A stretch of DNA of 64,000 bases from positions 34,106,934-34,170,933 of the forward strand of contig NC_063151.1 in the NCBI RefSeq assembly GCF_020921035.1, in the 5' to 3' direction. The translations under genes were made by a program, and so were the position numbers. Within the stretch, counting starts at the first letter, position 1, and each line of letters starts with the position of its first letter. Positions 24,865-37,176 of this stretch are shown piece by piece. Source of the stretch: Rhodamnia argentea. Lineage: Eukaryota > Streptophyta > Magnoliopsida > Myrtales > Myrtaceae. Below the pieces are notes generated by a model that saw only the letters and a list, made by a program, of their open reading frames with translations, did no database searches and had not been told where the DNA came from.

Positions 24865-27800
24865 ATGGAAGGAGACGGCGAGGAAGCCGAAGAGGGAGGA
24901 GTTGAAAGCTTGTTGAAATGGGGTTGCGAGCTTGGAGTGTCCGACTCTTTCCCTCCCAAAACGGCGGCGCAGCCTGGCACCGTGTCTTGTCTCGGCCACA
25001 CTGTCTCCGTATCCAACTTCCCCGAAGCAGGCGGGTATGTCGATGTTGCGTTGGTTTTCATCTCCTTTCAGTTGCTAACATGACTGCTTTCTTGAGTCTC
25101 CTTATTCCCACCAATTTTCATACTTGATGTGATAGGACGATGCTTTGTGTTTGCAGGAGAGGGTTGGGTGCAGTTCGTGATGTTAGGAAAGGTGAAATGG
25201 TGTTGAGGGTTCCTAAGTCATGCTTGTTGACCACAGAGAGGCTCTTGATGGATGATCAATGTCTGTCTGCTGCTGTCAAGAATCGTCCCTCTCTCTCCTC
25301 CGCTCAGGTGATCATGCTTGGAATTTGATAGCACCCTTTCATCAATAAAAGCCTATGGATTTCCGACACGAGACGAATATATTGAGAAACTCAAATAGGA
25401 ATATAACATGACAAGAAAATCAGAAACAGACCTGCATTTACATGTTTCGACCCATTTGATTATGAAAGCAACTTTTTATCGTAGTGGACCAAATTGATCA
25501 TGACAGTAGGTGATACAACTAGTCAAAACTAAAACAATGATGCGAAATGAACTGGCACCCTAGCGTAGCTTTTTTTTCTTTTCCCTCCCGATTCAAATTG
25601 TGTAGATGATTAAAGATCCAGAACCACAGTATCTGCTGAATATCTAGATTCATGTTTATATGATTGTTGCATTTGAATGCAGACTTTGACTGTTTGTTTG
25701 CTATATGAAGTGGGTAAAGGGAAGAAATCATGGTGGTACCCTTACTTAAAGAACCTTCCCAAATGTTACAGCACACTTCCGACTTTCAGGCAGTTTGAAG
25801 TGCAAGCTTTCCAGGTTCAACGTATATACTTGCACTCGGAGTTACAATTTCTTGCATCACTTGTGAGTAAATTTACTTTTGTCTTTATTTAGAAGTGGTT
25901 TTCCCAATGTTGATAGGAGGATGATGCAATTTGGGTGGCCAAGAAGGCCAAATGGAAGGCCGAGGCAGAATGGAAAGAAGCTCGTGTACTTATGGAGGAA
26001 CTTAAGTTTAAGCCTACACTTCTAACTTTCAAAAGTTGGCTTTGGGCTTCTTCAACTGTGAGGTTACTTATTCTTTTCTTGCACAGTTGATGTTCCATAA
26101 CTTGTTTGTTCATACATTGATGTGGTATGGTCTTCTCCTGCAACTTGTTCTATTAGATCTAATTTTTGGACAAACTGTTTAGGCCTTACGCTACTGCAAG
26201 TCAGGAACTGACACTTCCGTTATTTTTTTTACTGGCTCCGTGCTTGAAAATCATTTATCTGCAATGTCATGCCCCATAGGCCAATAGTTATTTTGGTTAC
26301 ATGTTTCTAGCTTCTTCGTTTCAACATTTAAACTTTGAAATCTTGATTGTATTCTAGATATCCTCAAGGACATTGCACGTTCCATGGGATGAAGCTGGAT
26401 GTTTATGTCCTGTGGGGGACTTGTTCAACTATGCTGCGCCTGGAGGGGATTTGGCAGAAGCAGACAATACAACTCTTCCAAGGTCCCTGCAAGTTGGTTC
26501 TGTGTGCTCTGAGGAAGCTGAATATAACATGAAATCAGAGCAGTTGGACACTCTTCCTCAGCGATTGACAGATGGGGGATTTGAAGAAAGTGTCAACGCA
26601 TATTGCTTCTATGCTAGACAGCATTACGTGAGAGGCGAACAGGTACTATAACATCTTTTGGATCATCTTAAAGTGGATGTTCTCATAAAGCAGCATTATT
26701 TTGTGATTGCTATAAGAGAATCAAAGTAATCGATGCCTTATTTTTTTCCCTCGTTTTGGCTTTTAGTTTCAGGATGCAGTAAATGCAAGTTCTGCTTAGC
26801 AAGCTTTCCAATTATCTGTTTCGAAATGTATGCTGTAGTTCCTGCATCTGTTCTTCCTCAGAAACATTCTTGCTTGTCATCCTTTTGTCTGGACTTAGTG
26901 TCGTACCACGTGGAAACTAATTATAGCGCTTGGGGGTGCCTATACTCTAGACTAAGCTTAGAAGTTTTGTGGGTGATCAATGAAGTGGAGGGTGAGATTG
27001 GTTCAAGAGAACTTTTCTGTGAATATTTTGTGGATAACTTTCATTGTTTGATCACCAAGGTCCAGGGCCTAGTTTCCAATGGTAATTTAGAGAAATGGGT
27101 CTTCTTTCTGTTATGATTTGTGATATATGGTGGCAAATATCTGGTTAGAGGTATGTCTATTGAGTTGTTACTTAGTTTGAAAGATTGTGTTTCTTTGACA
27201 TTGGTTGAACGGAATTCTTGCTGTATACTTTGTTAGTCAGAGGACAATTCATAGTTATTTCCATTTAGGCAGGGTTGGCTATATGGATTATCTTATTCTA
27301 CAGTTCACTTACTAAAAACATGTCTTATTTTCTGACCAAATGTAAAGAGTCTATATCATTTAAGATCCTTTGAAGTGTTCTTACAGGGGCTGGCTATCTG
27401 AGGGCACAACCTATCTCTATTTAAGTTCCAAAAAGCTCCATTGGTAACAGTGGTCTCTCTTCTAGTGGGCACTTTAGATGTTCTCTGTTTCAATCTTTTC
27501 CTGGATTTGTTTGAATGCACAAGCTTTCATGGTTTCCTATAGAAATTTAAGGTCCTTGATTTTACTTTCAGTAGTTTTCTTTGGATTTTGGTTCTCTTTC
27601 AGTTGCTCATTCAGAAAGCAGTTTCCCTTAGCAGACACTTGTTTGCAGTTCCCTTGCAAATTCCCCTTTCAAATATAGGGACTCCTTTCTGACCTCAAAA
27701 TTCGCAAATCTTCAAATAGGTTGCGTCTGTTTCACGGTAAATCAATGATTTAGAAATCATATTCGTAAAATTAATTGTTTGTACCTCCTACTTCTACTGC

Positions 27801-29452
27801 TGCTGGCCCATATCTTTTCTTTGGCTCTTGGTTGGTTTGAAAGAGGCTGGCGAGTTCAACTGACCTTCATTCACAAAAGAAACTTCTGTGCAATCCCAAG
27901 CCAGATCAAAGTAACTTAGAAGCCAGGTGTCTATACTTCTTAACATCCAGCAGTTTTGCAATTTCTGTTGAGCATCCACTATTGGAGCACAAGGATAAGG
28001 CCTCAAGCCCTATTTTTCTTGTAGGATTATTTTATTGGATATTCCTTCATCTGTCGCTGTGGGACAATCCTTGATTGTTTAATGTGTTGTCTCCTCCATG
28101 AAGCTGTACACTTGCATTACTGATTCACAGTTTCGCTGGAATATTTGCACTGGGCATATATGGATGTGGCCATTCAACCACTTAGTGCATGCATCTTACC
28201 TACTGCCGTTCATATTGTGGTGAAATTACTTAGGCTTCAGAGTTTCGGTTCTGCCAGTAATGTAAGTCAGTGAAGAAAGATTCAGCCTGAGTTACCTCTC
28301 GAACATGTATGCCTATCTATGGTACTTATGATACCCAATCTTTTGTAAGTTGGGGTTGCCATTTCCGGTTTTATTCTTCAATCTGGCTGTTGGATCTGAA
28401 GCCCACGCTTGCAGAGTATCTCGTTTCCATAAATTTGTTGTTTAATTCTCCCTATTAGGTTTGATGATGTTAAAATAACTGATGTCGTAACTTCCTTCAA
28501 ATTCTGTATGTATCTGAAAATGAAAAAGTTCAGTTTCAAGTGGAATGGCCGAGAACTGGCCCTATCATCATTTGTTTGTGACGTCTTTAGTAAATTGTCT
28601 ACCAAGATAAGCTATAACGTTTAATGTAAATACCTACCTAGTCTGGCCGTCTTTTGTCACCTTAATAGGTCGAAAATAGTCTCGGTGCACCTTTCAGCTG
28701 GACCATTCTGTTTGGTCGAATAATCAGTATGGTCGGCCATTCCATACTATGTTCTTCTGATAATGAGGACAAGACAATCTCTAACGGTGTCCTGTCATAT
28801 GCAGGTTCTCTTGAGCTATGGAATGTACACTAATTTGGAGCTGCTGGAGCATTATGGTTTTCTTCTTGACAACAATCCAAACGACAAGGTATACATTCCC
28901 CTCGAACCTGGGGTGTCTTCTTGCAGCTCATGGCCGACAGAATCTCTGTACATTAATCAAGGTGGCGAGCCTTCTTATGCACTGTTGTCCACATTGCGAC
29001 TATGGGCCACCCCTTCAAACCAGCGGAGGTCTGTGGGGCATCTGGCATATTCAGGGTCTCAACTCTCTCCAGAAAATGAGATGCGCGTTATGCACCTAAT
29101 GTTGAAGTGTTGCAGCACCATTCTGCACAACCTGCCCACTTCAATTGAAGATGACCAACTTCTCCTATGTACCCTCAACCAAGTGGATGGTACCGATACC
29201 CCTGTCCAGCTTTTTGACGTGCTTTCGAAACTTGGAGCTGAAAGCCATGCCTTTTTAGAAACCCTTGGCCTGCGAAGCAGAGCTAGTGTTGCAGTATCGA
29301 TGTCTTGGAAGATCCAAAGGCAATTGGAGAGGTGGAAATTAGCAGTTCAGTGGAGGCTGAGGTATAAGAGAACGCTTGTGGATTGCATCACTTATTGTTC
29401 AAATGTAATTGACCGCATTCACTCTCCGGTGCCTCGAAATGGAATGTGCTGA
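24865..29452 (+). CDS. SDG40: SET-domain protein, SDG40-like (Rubisco LSMT/SETD class)
   Basis: Six exons, 24865-25034, 25157-25307, 25683-25814, 25917-26057, 26358-26642 and 28805-29452, give 508 aa, close to Arabidopsis SDG40. The N-terminal SET part starts at GRGLGAVRDVRKGE (about 57-70) and is split by an inserted helical region, as in Rubisco LSMT/SETD3-type lysine methyltransferases. The SET core follows with ISSRTLHVPWDEAGC and GDLFNY (Asn222) and ends at GEQVLLSYGMYTNLELLEHYGFL, with the catalytic-type Tyr298. After it comes a C-terminal substrate-binding-like helical domain to the stop. The predicted reaction is S-adenosylmethionine-dependent lysine methylation of a non-histone substrate; the substrate is unknown. 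Intron 5 is 2.16 kb and holds no other gene I recognise. All junctions are GT-AG, with exons 2-5 ending in phase 0. Confidence 0.92.
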
Positions 29453-30264
29453 CTGACGTTTGAATCATCAGATGCGAGATTCCGTTTTACCAAGATGCTT
29501 CTAGAGAGCAATAGCAGAGCATATGCATATGCTTTTGCACGAGAAGTATCTTGCATTAGTGTAGCAAATGGCAGGTTATGATGAAGTCATCTTTGGCACT
29601 TAAAATTTTGTGTCAGTAGCATATCCGGTCTTGGGCTATGGATTTTTTTTTGCTGTCTTCGGAGCATTGAGTTCAAAATGGCTAGTTAACTGGAGTCTGT
29701 AACCCAGCACCCTCTGCAACGGTCTTTCTGGTTCAATTGCTCAAAGACCAATACCGGGATTTGAATGTGATGATACTTATGGTTTTCTGTGGTATACAAG
29801 CTGTGCAAGATTTTCCCTCTTCGAGCTTGATTTACCATGTGTCAAGGGATGTTGGGCAAAATGCTCAAAATGTTTCCTTTCATTCGGTTTCTCATTCGAT
29901 GTTTCATCCATCTTTGCTCACCTCCAAGATACCAACAAGGCAACAACTGCTAAGAAATGTGCAATTTGTGGGTTGTCATAGGCTAGGTCCTCTCAAGTTC
30001 TATTCGGCACAAACGGTCAAATTCTTTTTTGTCCCATAAAAAATCCAATTCTACCTGATTTTTCTTTTCATTTATGCAATGCTAAGATTTAATTTTTTAA
30101 AAAAATTAAAAATTAAATAAGACATTAAGATTCAACTCTCACTACGAATTTCACCAGAGATGTTGAGATTAATTGTCTCCTCAAATAGAGTTTATTACTT
30201 TCTTGATGTTATTAATCCCAATTAACAATTTGATCTTTTAGGGTTAAAGAAGGGGCTGAGAAAA
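29453..30264. other. SDG40 3' UTR and intergenic sequence
   Basis: The first few hundred bases are likely the 3' UTR of SDG40. A poly-A/T rich block lies at about 30090-30120. No further gene was recognised. Confidence 0.4.
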
Positions 30265-30361
30265 GATGGATCAGACACCTGGCTTGGATTTCTCAAACGA
30301 GAAAAAGTTCGCGCAGTTTAATCAGCGTCGATCATCTGGGGAAATAATCATCATCTCCACC
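30265..30361 (-). ncRNA. Candidate C/D-box snoRNA 2
   Basis: On the minus strand the segment runs GGTGGAG, C box ATGATGA, a guide-length spacer, D' box CTGA (GACGCTGATTA), a C'-like TTTGAGA, and D box CTGA followed by TCCATC. The ends GGTGGA and TCCATC can form a 6-bp terminal stem (one G-U), the standard C/D snoRNA closure. Its close relative lies 276 bp away at 30541-30643 with the boxes conserved and the linker diverged, as expected of duplicated snoRNA genes. The rRNA or snRNA target was not identified. Confidence 0.65.
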
Positions 30362-30540
30362 TTATCTCAAACAAGAGAAAACCCTAATCCAATGTTCTAA
30401 TCTGTCGTGCCGATGCAAAGTTCTTTCCTAAAATCAGATCAGCTAGAAACCCAATTCCTTGTCGACTTAAGGGAATCAGCGAGACAAAAAGGAAACTTCA
30501 ATCGCTGCAAGAAAATCAATTTTTTTCCATGGAAGAGTGA

Positions 30541-30643
30541 AATGGATCAGCAAGACTGGCTTGGTTCCTCAACAAAGAGGAACGCTAAAGTAGCACAGTA
30601 TAATCAGCGTCGATCATCTGGGGAAATAGTCATCACCTCCAAA
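30541..30643 (-). ncRNA. Candidate C/D-box snoRNA 1
   Basis: On the minus strand it has C box GTGATGA, then CTATTTCCCCAGATGATCG, D' box CTGA, a C'-like GTTGAGG, a second guide region and D box CTGA (TTGCTGATCC). The ends TTGGA and TCCAT can pair for 4-5 bp. The C-to-D' block is almost identical to that of the candidate at 30265-30361, and the second half shares CCAAGCCAG. The internal Pol II-type promoter signals at 31037-31249 lie upstream on the same strand, so the two may be made from one transcript. Confidence 0.65.
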
Positions 30644-31036
30644 CCCCCTCTTCCGCAAAAACATTTCAGCAAACACTCGAGATGCGTCACTTTAGAAAAA
30701 GCATTCTTTTTCTAACCGAATGTCTCCAATCTGCCCGACCGTAGAGCGAGAGAAGAGCGCACTACGAGGCAGAAGCGGAGGCAGACACGGACGAATCTAG
30801 CGTCAGCTCATACACAGCGCTCACGGGAAGTCACAGCGCAGGTAATCAGTATTTGACGCTTTCACGACTCGCTCTCTCAATCAGAAGCAGCAAAAACACA
30901 AGGAAAAAGGAAAAAGAAAAACAGAGAGGATGCAGGGAAGAAGCAATCGATTCCCCCTCTTCAGTCGCCGCAGCAGAAGCACGATCTTTCACAGCCCTGG
31001 ACTACAATTGTAATTGAATTTGCCCCGGAACCCTCG
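30644..31036 (-). other. Leader of the putative snoRNA transcript
   Basis: On the minus strand this is a CT-rich, ORF-poor stretch between the predicted start (about 31010) and the first snoRNA candidate. It could be a non-coding exon/intron or an unprocessed leader. No further clear C/D box set was seen. Confidence 0.35.
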
Positions 31037-31249
31037 TTTTATATAGAACAGAGGCAGACGAAGCACAACCGCAAACCCTAGAAGTTGTAGAACGACGGCT
31101 CGACTTTGGAAAGTATTATGGCTTAGAGCATTGCCGGCTTTGATTTGGACACGTGTACGGCGGATGTGCTGATGCTTCCAAGAGGGAAATGAGCCCTATC
31201 CGGCCCGTGATATGAATTTGGAGACCGGCCCAATGCTCTGGTAAGCCCA
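31037..31249 (-). promoter_or_regulatory. Minus-strand promoter with TATA box, telo-box and site II elements
   Basis: On the minus strand TATATAAAA lies at 31045-31037, a telo-box (AAACCCTAG read on the plus strand) at 31073-31081, and site II motifs TGGGCC at 31232-31227 and TGGGCT at 31249-31244. This combination is the known signature of plant snoRNA and ribosomal-protein gene promoters. It points at the two snoRNA candidates 370-750 bp downstream. No minus-strand ORF of coding size follows it. Confidence 0.6.
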
Positions 31250-31731
31250 CCTCAAAACAGATCCATGTCCATTCTTTAGTATCGTAACATAATGAGGAGA
31301 TGCTTGTCTGCGTCTCCAATTATTCCATGGAAGGGATAAGCTGAAGATAGTGATTGTCCAATGCTTAGTTACCAAGATAGCATCTCTCTGCTGAATTTCG
31401 TTTAGACAATTCGATCGGTTTTATGATCTTTCGACTTGCTTTCACCGCTAAGCAATTTCGTGCTTGCTCATACTGTTTATTCTGGATTGTTCGTCGACAA
31501 AGTGATTTTTGTGGGAGTACCAGCATCATGTACAGAAATGTCAAGGCTATTGAACATTGATTAGAAGCAATTACAAGATAACAATGCCCTCTTTCTAAAG
31601 CAACACCTCCGATCTCTTGAAAACTAGTCAAACTAAATATCATATTACATGAGTTCAAGAAAACTGATGACAACAGTACATATTTTGTTGTAAGAAAATC
31701 TATGATGTATTGAATCTGATCCCTCGAGGAA

Positions 31732-34700
31732 TCATGAGCAAGGTATGATACTTGGCTCCAGAGCTATCGAGGTATCCCTATCGCACATGTCGGGGGTTAT
31801 ATTTACGACGCTTTCTTCCTGCGTTTGAAACTCGCAAGTTAGTGCCAGTAGTCAAAGTGATCCATGGTTTCATCTATTTGAGAAGGGGGGAAGAAACAAT
31901 TCATCTAGTCCAACTCAGTGAAAGGCTCAATTTCAACAACCGATATTAGAATGTCTAGCACGTGCTACATACGTCATTGTCCTACTAATATCGCTTGTGA
32001 AAACTGTGTTTTGAACTTGCAGGGGACGGTATAAAATTCTTCGACAAAAAAAGTTGAGCAATTTACCTTGGCTAGATTCCTAAAGTAAACAGTAGTATAG
32101 TTCCCTGTTGGGAATAAAGCTTCCATAAGATCTGCAAGAACCAACTGAGGTTGAGAGACTGCTCCGTCGAACCAATCTTCGATTATACAAATCCCAAAGG
32201 AAGGAAAATTGTATTAGCACCTTCTCAGAAGGCAAGTACTATGTAGCACTCAAATAAATATGTCTAATAAATTAAACATATTGGTATGATCCTTGTTCTC
32301 TCTCCGCGCACCCCCCCTCTCTCTCTCTTTTGTTAACAGTCGGTTGTCCAGGAGTCTTCGAGTACCCAATGACTTATTGCATATAGTCAGTTCTTGATAA
32401 ATGTCAAAAGTCGAGCGAGCTTAGTCACGTTCTTTCTCAGTAGGAGTTTGTTGCAACCCTATCTAGATAAAAATTGGCTACTTTAGTACTTACCAAGAGT
32501 GTTGCTGGTGTTTTGCAATCTTTTATCATATCTCCACAGGCTTTGATTTGCAAGGAATGCAAAACAAGAGGTATCTGCAACTGCTACATTCTCAACAAAA
32601 GCTGACATTGTGTAGCCCGTGGGACTGGAAGTGTACGTTCCGTCAATGACCACATCGACAGTCTGATTAGGCCGGCAAAGGAATTGACCAATTAAGAAAA
32701 TAATCAGCGATGCAGTAAGTCTTCAAGCACAAACCAAGTTTCAGGTATTTCTTGGAATTATAATCTCAGATAACGCATGAAGCACAAAGGTGAGGGATCT
32801 AAAGTTATCTCTAGGCATGCACTTACGCATAAGATGGCATGCAGTTGCTCCAAATCATCAGGATTGGAGGTGTTGTAAGTGATCTTGCTGATCGATTTGT
32901 CCACATTCTCTCCTCCAGCATCCTCCACATACTGTTTTGACACATAATTCATACGAAATAAATTGATAACTTTAGCCAAAGTAAGTGAAGAAAAAGGGAA
33001 GGAAGCATTTTTAATTCGAAATTAAACTGACATCTCCGAAAGGGAAGGGGGATAAGAATTCAACACCTTCATCTTCTGTCCTTAATCTGTAGCTGTAATT
33101 GAAAATTTTGTTGGCTTTTGTAACCATTCTGGTAATGGCTAGACTAGCATTTGTGCATGTCTTAACTTAAAAAGATTCAAGGCTGCCTTTTGTAAGGCAC
33201 ACTTGTTTTAGGAAACCAATTGCTATAATGACGTACCTTCATTTTGAGTGTTTCCTTGGTAAAGGACCATATATTCTGCGAAAAAAGAGCAAATCCTTGT
33301 TAGGACATGTCAAGTTTGACATGACAGATATTTTTGTAGAAATCGTTGAAGGGGTGTTCGATCTGAACCATATTTAGTTAAGACTGATTCGTGCAGCTTG
33401 TCTTTTTAATAATGCAGGAGCAGATGCAAGATCATGAGAATTCAGAATTGGAAGTCCATTTTATTTGTGTTTTCTGGAAAGTTAAAAAGCCTTGGTAAGA
33501 GTAAACAAACATCATTGTACTCCATCCAGGCAACTGTTGGTTTGACTGATGAAGCTTTGCTTGCAGCAACCCTGGCCAGGCACAAATAATTTTCTTTAAC
33601 CTAGAAAGATATGCAGAAATGAGATGACACTTCATACAAAATCAGAATTTCGCAGCTAAATAATTCATGGAAGATGCATGTGAAAATTTTCTCTTTACTA
33701 CAGAATAATTGTACAGACGGAGTGTGAGTACTTACAGCTTTGTACACTTGATTGGCTTTATATTCCAGGTTAGCATAAACTCCAAGGTACTTGATCCATT
33801 CTGCTCTCTGTTAATGCCATCCATACAGAAAAAGTGGGAATTGGATTGTGCTAATTAATGGAGAAAGGAAGTATAAACATGAATCATCATTGATAAACTC
33901 TCTCACCTGCAGCGGAAGGCTTTCACTGGGAGGAACAAATGATGCAAAGTTACAAGCTTGTGCTTGATCAGTGTTGCCAATAAAATGTGCCGAGAATTGT
34001 TGAAATTGCTGATGATCGCTCTTGTTAATCATCTGAAGTTCTCCTCCTTCGCATAACTTTAGTACGCATTGAGAGGCAACGGAGTCTGCTGTAATGCCCT
34101 TTAAGCTCCCAAGTAAGCCTAAAAGCTGTACGTCAAGAAGGCCATATAAAATGCACATCATAATTCGTGTATACTCATTTTAGATCGTGAAGACACCAAC
34201 TTGGTTTGACTCTGGTTCCAGAGAACCGATTTGTGCTTACCTCGAAAAAGGAAACTGCAACAAACAGAGGAAAATGAAAAGAAAGAGATGGTTAGAGAAG
34301 ACTATTTGATGTACTAAATCTACATGACGTAACTGTGATGATGCAGCGCTAGTATCTTTCTTTCGTTTTGTCCCATCATGTTGTGTGATTGTTGCTGATG
34401 TATTCAGTTTCAGCAAAAGTGCAGATCAACATAGACCCAACTGCAACTTAAACATAAGATGGACAAGAGAGTTTAGGCTTACCTGGCAAAAGTTCGGCAT
34501 CCACCGAATAGTTCGATAAGGGAATGATGAATGATTTGATCCTGGGAGTGCAATATTTTGTTCTCGATGCCATCTTTGAGTCATTCTGTCATATAATGTA
34601 AAGGAGTGTCAGACTAATTTCTCAAGAGAAGTAATTGCCTACCTGGAGGAAATTTTTTTGCAGTATCTCTGTTGTTACCAGTTAGTGAACAAGATGAAAT

Positions 34701-35316
34701 GTTGATAAGCCAGCTCAATCTCATTGTGTATGATATTTAGCTTGATATTAAGAACTAGGATGCTCCTAAAACAGGGCATCTGTCACAAGTTAAACAAGCA
34801 AAATGATACAATAAACTTGGACCCTCCCTAAATCCTTTCTAGCAACTAGAAGTGCAGTTTAAGAGCCAAGCCTACACTGAAATTTTGCTCTAAAGCTTTT
34901 CAAAATAAAGTTGCCAAAACTTAAGCAAAAACTTGTATTTATGGTGACAATGTCCTACTGAGACAGACAGATTATGAATTTGAGTTGAGTATCCTTGCTT
35001 TCTCTTTTTATTCATCCAAACATAGTTGAAAAAAAGGAAGTTTTCAGAAAAAGAAAAGCTCTCTCTCAGCAAGGATGTCCAGAAAAACAGAGACCTGAAT
35101 GAGGAGGTAGCTCTCGGTGTCAATGGCATTCTTGATGACTTTGAAGGTCTGTCCATAGTAAATGTGGAAGTTCACTGCGTCCTCCACCTTGGAGATGTTG
35201 CTCACCTTCACTGTGGATGCCGCATTCAGGCCTGGAAGACATCCACAACCGAGGAACCAGGCTGCGACCAAAAACCTCTGTACCCAGGAAACTGAAGAGG
35301 AGGATGATGGAATCAT
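31732..35316 (-). CDS. Secreted protein of unknown function, 11 exons with a 14-nt microexon
   Basis: Eleven exons on the minus strand, 35316-35095, 34585-34483, 34254-34241, 34125-33907, 33807-33736, 33600-33511, 33275-33237, 32931-32827, 32662-32494, 32176-32067 and 31818-31732, give 409 aa. Every junction is GT-AG and the frame is open to TGA at 31734. Residues 1-32 form a signal peptide: a Ser-rich start, a hydrophobic core ([17 protein letters not shown]), and likely cleavage after NA before ASTVKV. The mature part has scattered cysteines ([40 protein letters not shown]) and several N-glycosylation sequons, fitting an extracellular or vacuolar route. No transmembrane segment follows. I believe it belongs to a plant-conserved family without an assigned role but cannot name it safely. 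Exon 3 (14 nt, encoding VSFFE with its neighbour) is unusually small. Confidence 0.85.
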
Positions 35317-37176
35317 GGTGGATATTGAAGAGGAAACACAGAAAAAGAACGAGACCCTTTTTCCAGGCAGGTATGAATGATGCAGCTTCTTTCTGATTAT
35401 GCCCTTTAGCAGAAGTGCTGATACCATCCACTTGAAGATAAAATTTGTCTATACCTGGCTCTGAATTCAAATCTCAAGCCGAAAACTTTTGCCTAGGCTT
35501 AGGCGTCCAAAATGGAGCTTGGTTGTTCAACCATGTCTATTAGGGACACCGACCGATGCTGACGTTATACATTAGTTTAAGTATCACAGTGAAAAGATAT
35601 GCAGGTTTAGGAAAGGGATGAACTTGTTGGCACTTGGCATGTGGGTGTGGCTATTTATTAATGGTGAAACAGTTTGTGACCCGTGAATGGTGTATTTGTC
35701 TCTTCTCTTCATCTGTTTTCTCCTTTGTTCTCCACTTCTCTTATCCCTTCACGCCTTTGCTTTTACCATCCTCTCTGCCCCTCTTAGATCCCACGTGCCG
35801 TGCACCTCCAACTCCACTTCTTAACATTGTCTAAATCTAAGTGGGACCATTGCCTTTCATAAACGGGTTAAATTAGTCTATGTGAATAGGATAATTTTAT
35901 GACCTTACCCACCTATTTGACAGATTTATAAGCAACTCAGCTCCTTAGATTTTGATTCTTGGCCCGACCCCACGACTGGGTTTAGCTAGTCCGGGGCCCT
36001 CCGCGTTGCAATTTCGATCTCTTTCCTTTAATGGGTTCGGAATCAGTCTTTTATGTACGAGTAGTGACAGAAAGACCTTACATATGGTTTTCCACATGGC
36101 TTTTCAACTTAATCACCCATTTTAGTATATAAGTGGGCCGACTCAGTGTTAATATACACAGATATTACTATTGGAAGCCACTCTATAAATACTGCGATTC
36201 TGCAAAAATTTAAATTAGAGGGACTAGAAACACATACTTAGTTTATGCTGTCCCAGGCATATCCTTAATTTTTTTTTTCCCAGCTAGCAAATCTACGATA
36301 TCATCAGAAGTAAAGGGGAAAAGGAAATACTAATTCACGGGTTCAGTCACATGCGGCTTCTTCCCCGTCACGATGTAGGACGATCACTCCCGTGACGGTG
36401 AAGACCTTTTGGCTTTATAATGATTGGCATTGATTGGTGACGTTGGATTGTGTCTGACCAACTGCTTAATGACTTGTGATAATTTCACACACACCGAGTA
36501 AATTGAATCAATCAAACCTATTGCGTGGTGAAAAAGAAAATCTAATGTGTAAAGTTGGACTAGTGCTTTTCACGGGTCTAAAGACCATATTTGTTACATT
36601 ATTTGTGAATTTTCGCAAGAGAAACGTAATATTATGTAGAAAATTATAACAAAAATGCAATTGTAGTATTTATTGAATGATCATATAAGTGCATGTTATA
36701 TTTCGAGTGCGTAAAATACCACAAATCAATAAGAAACACGAAAGTTTAAATTAACAATGTAACTTCCCCTCTCTTGATAGCTTTCGTCCATTTAGTCAAA
36801 ATTTTCACATTTGTGGTAATCGATTTTGTGTGAAATAGGTGAGCAAATTATTTGTGTAGAATTTTCAAGTAATTTTCTTTTTCTTTTTCGCTCTTCCGAT
36901 TGGATTTTTTTGAGATCATCCTTCAATTCCTTATATTTCACTTTGCTTTTCTACGAAATTGTCCCTTTCATGTTTGGTAAACGTTTAATGTCCACCTTTG
37001 TTTTGGCAAGAGTTGATGGATAAATCATTATCCATGACAATAAATCATAAAGATAATTGTTGGATAAATTGCGAAAATGTGCAATATTCCATCTGTAGCT
37101 GTTAGAAATTCACAATATTTGTTTCCCCAATAATGCATAATTATAATTTCCTTATTTTGTTTTTATATTTAGAATA
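35317..37176. other. Intergenic region
   Basis: The left part is the expected promoter of the minus-strand secreted-protein gene. The rest is AT-rich with no coding or repeat signal that I can name. Confidence 0.4.

Noticed and set aside
26733-27116. 127-aa ORF within SDG40 intron 5
   Set aside because: It has no homology that I recognise and no splice logic linking it to the flanking exons.
30265-30643. Duplicated snoRNA-like units read as plus-strand coding ORF (30407-30715)
   Set aside because: The conserved parts are the C, D' and D boxes on the minus strand. The plus-strand ORF is not conserved between the two units.
35120-35470. 116-aa minus-strand ORF overlapping exon 1 of the secreted-protein gene
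   Set aside because: A different frame from the one that encodes the signal peptide and continues into the downstream exons.
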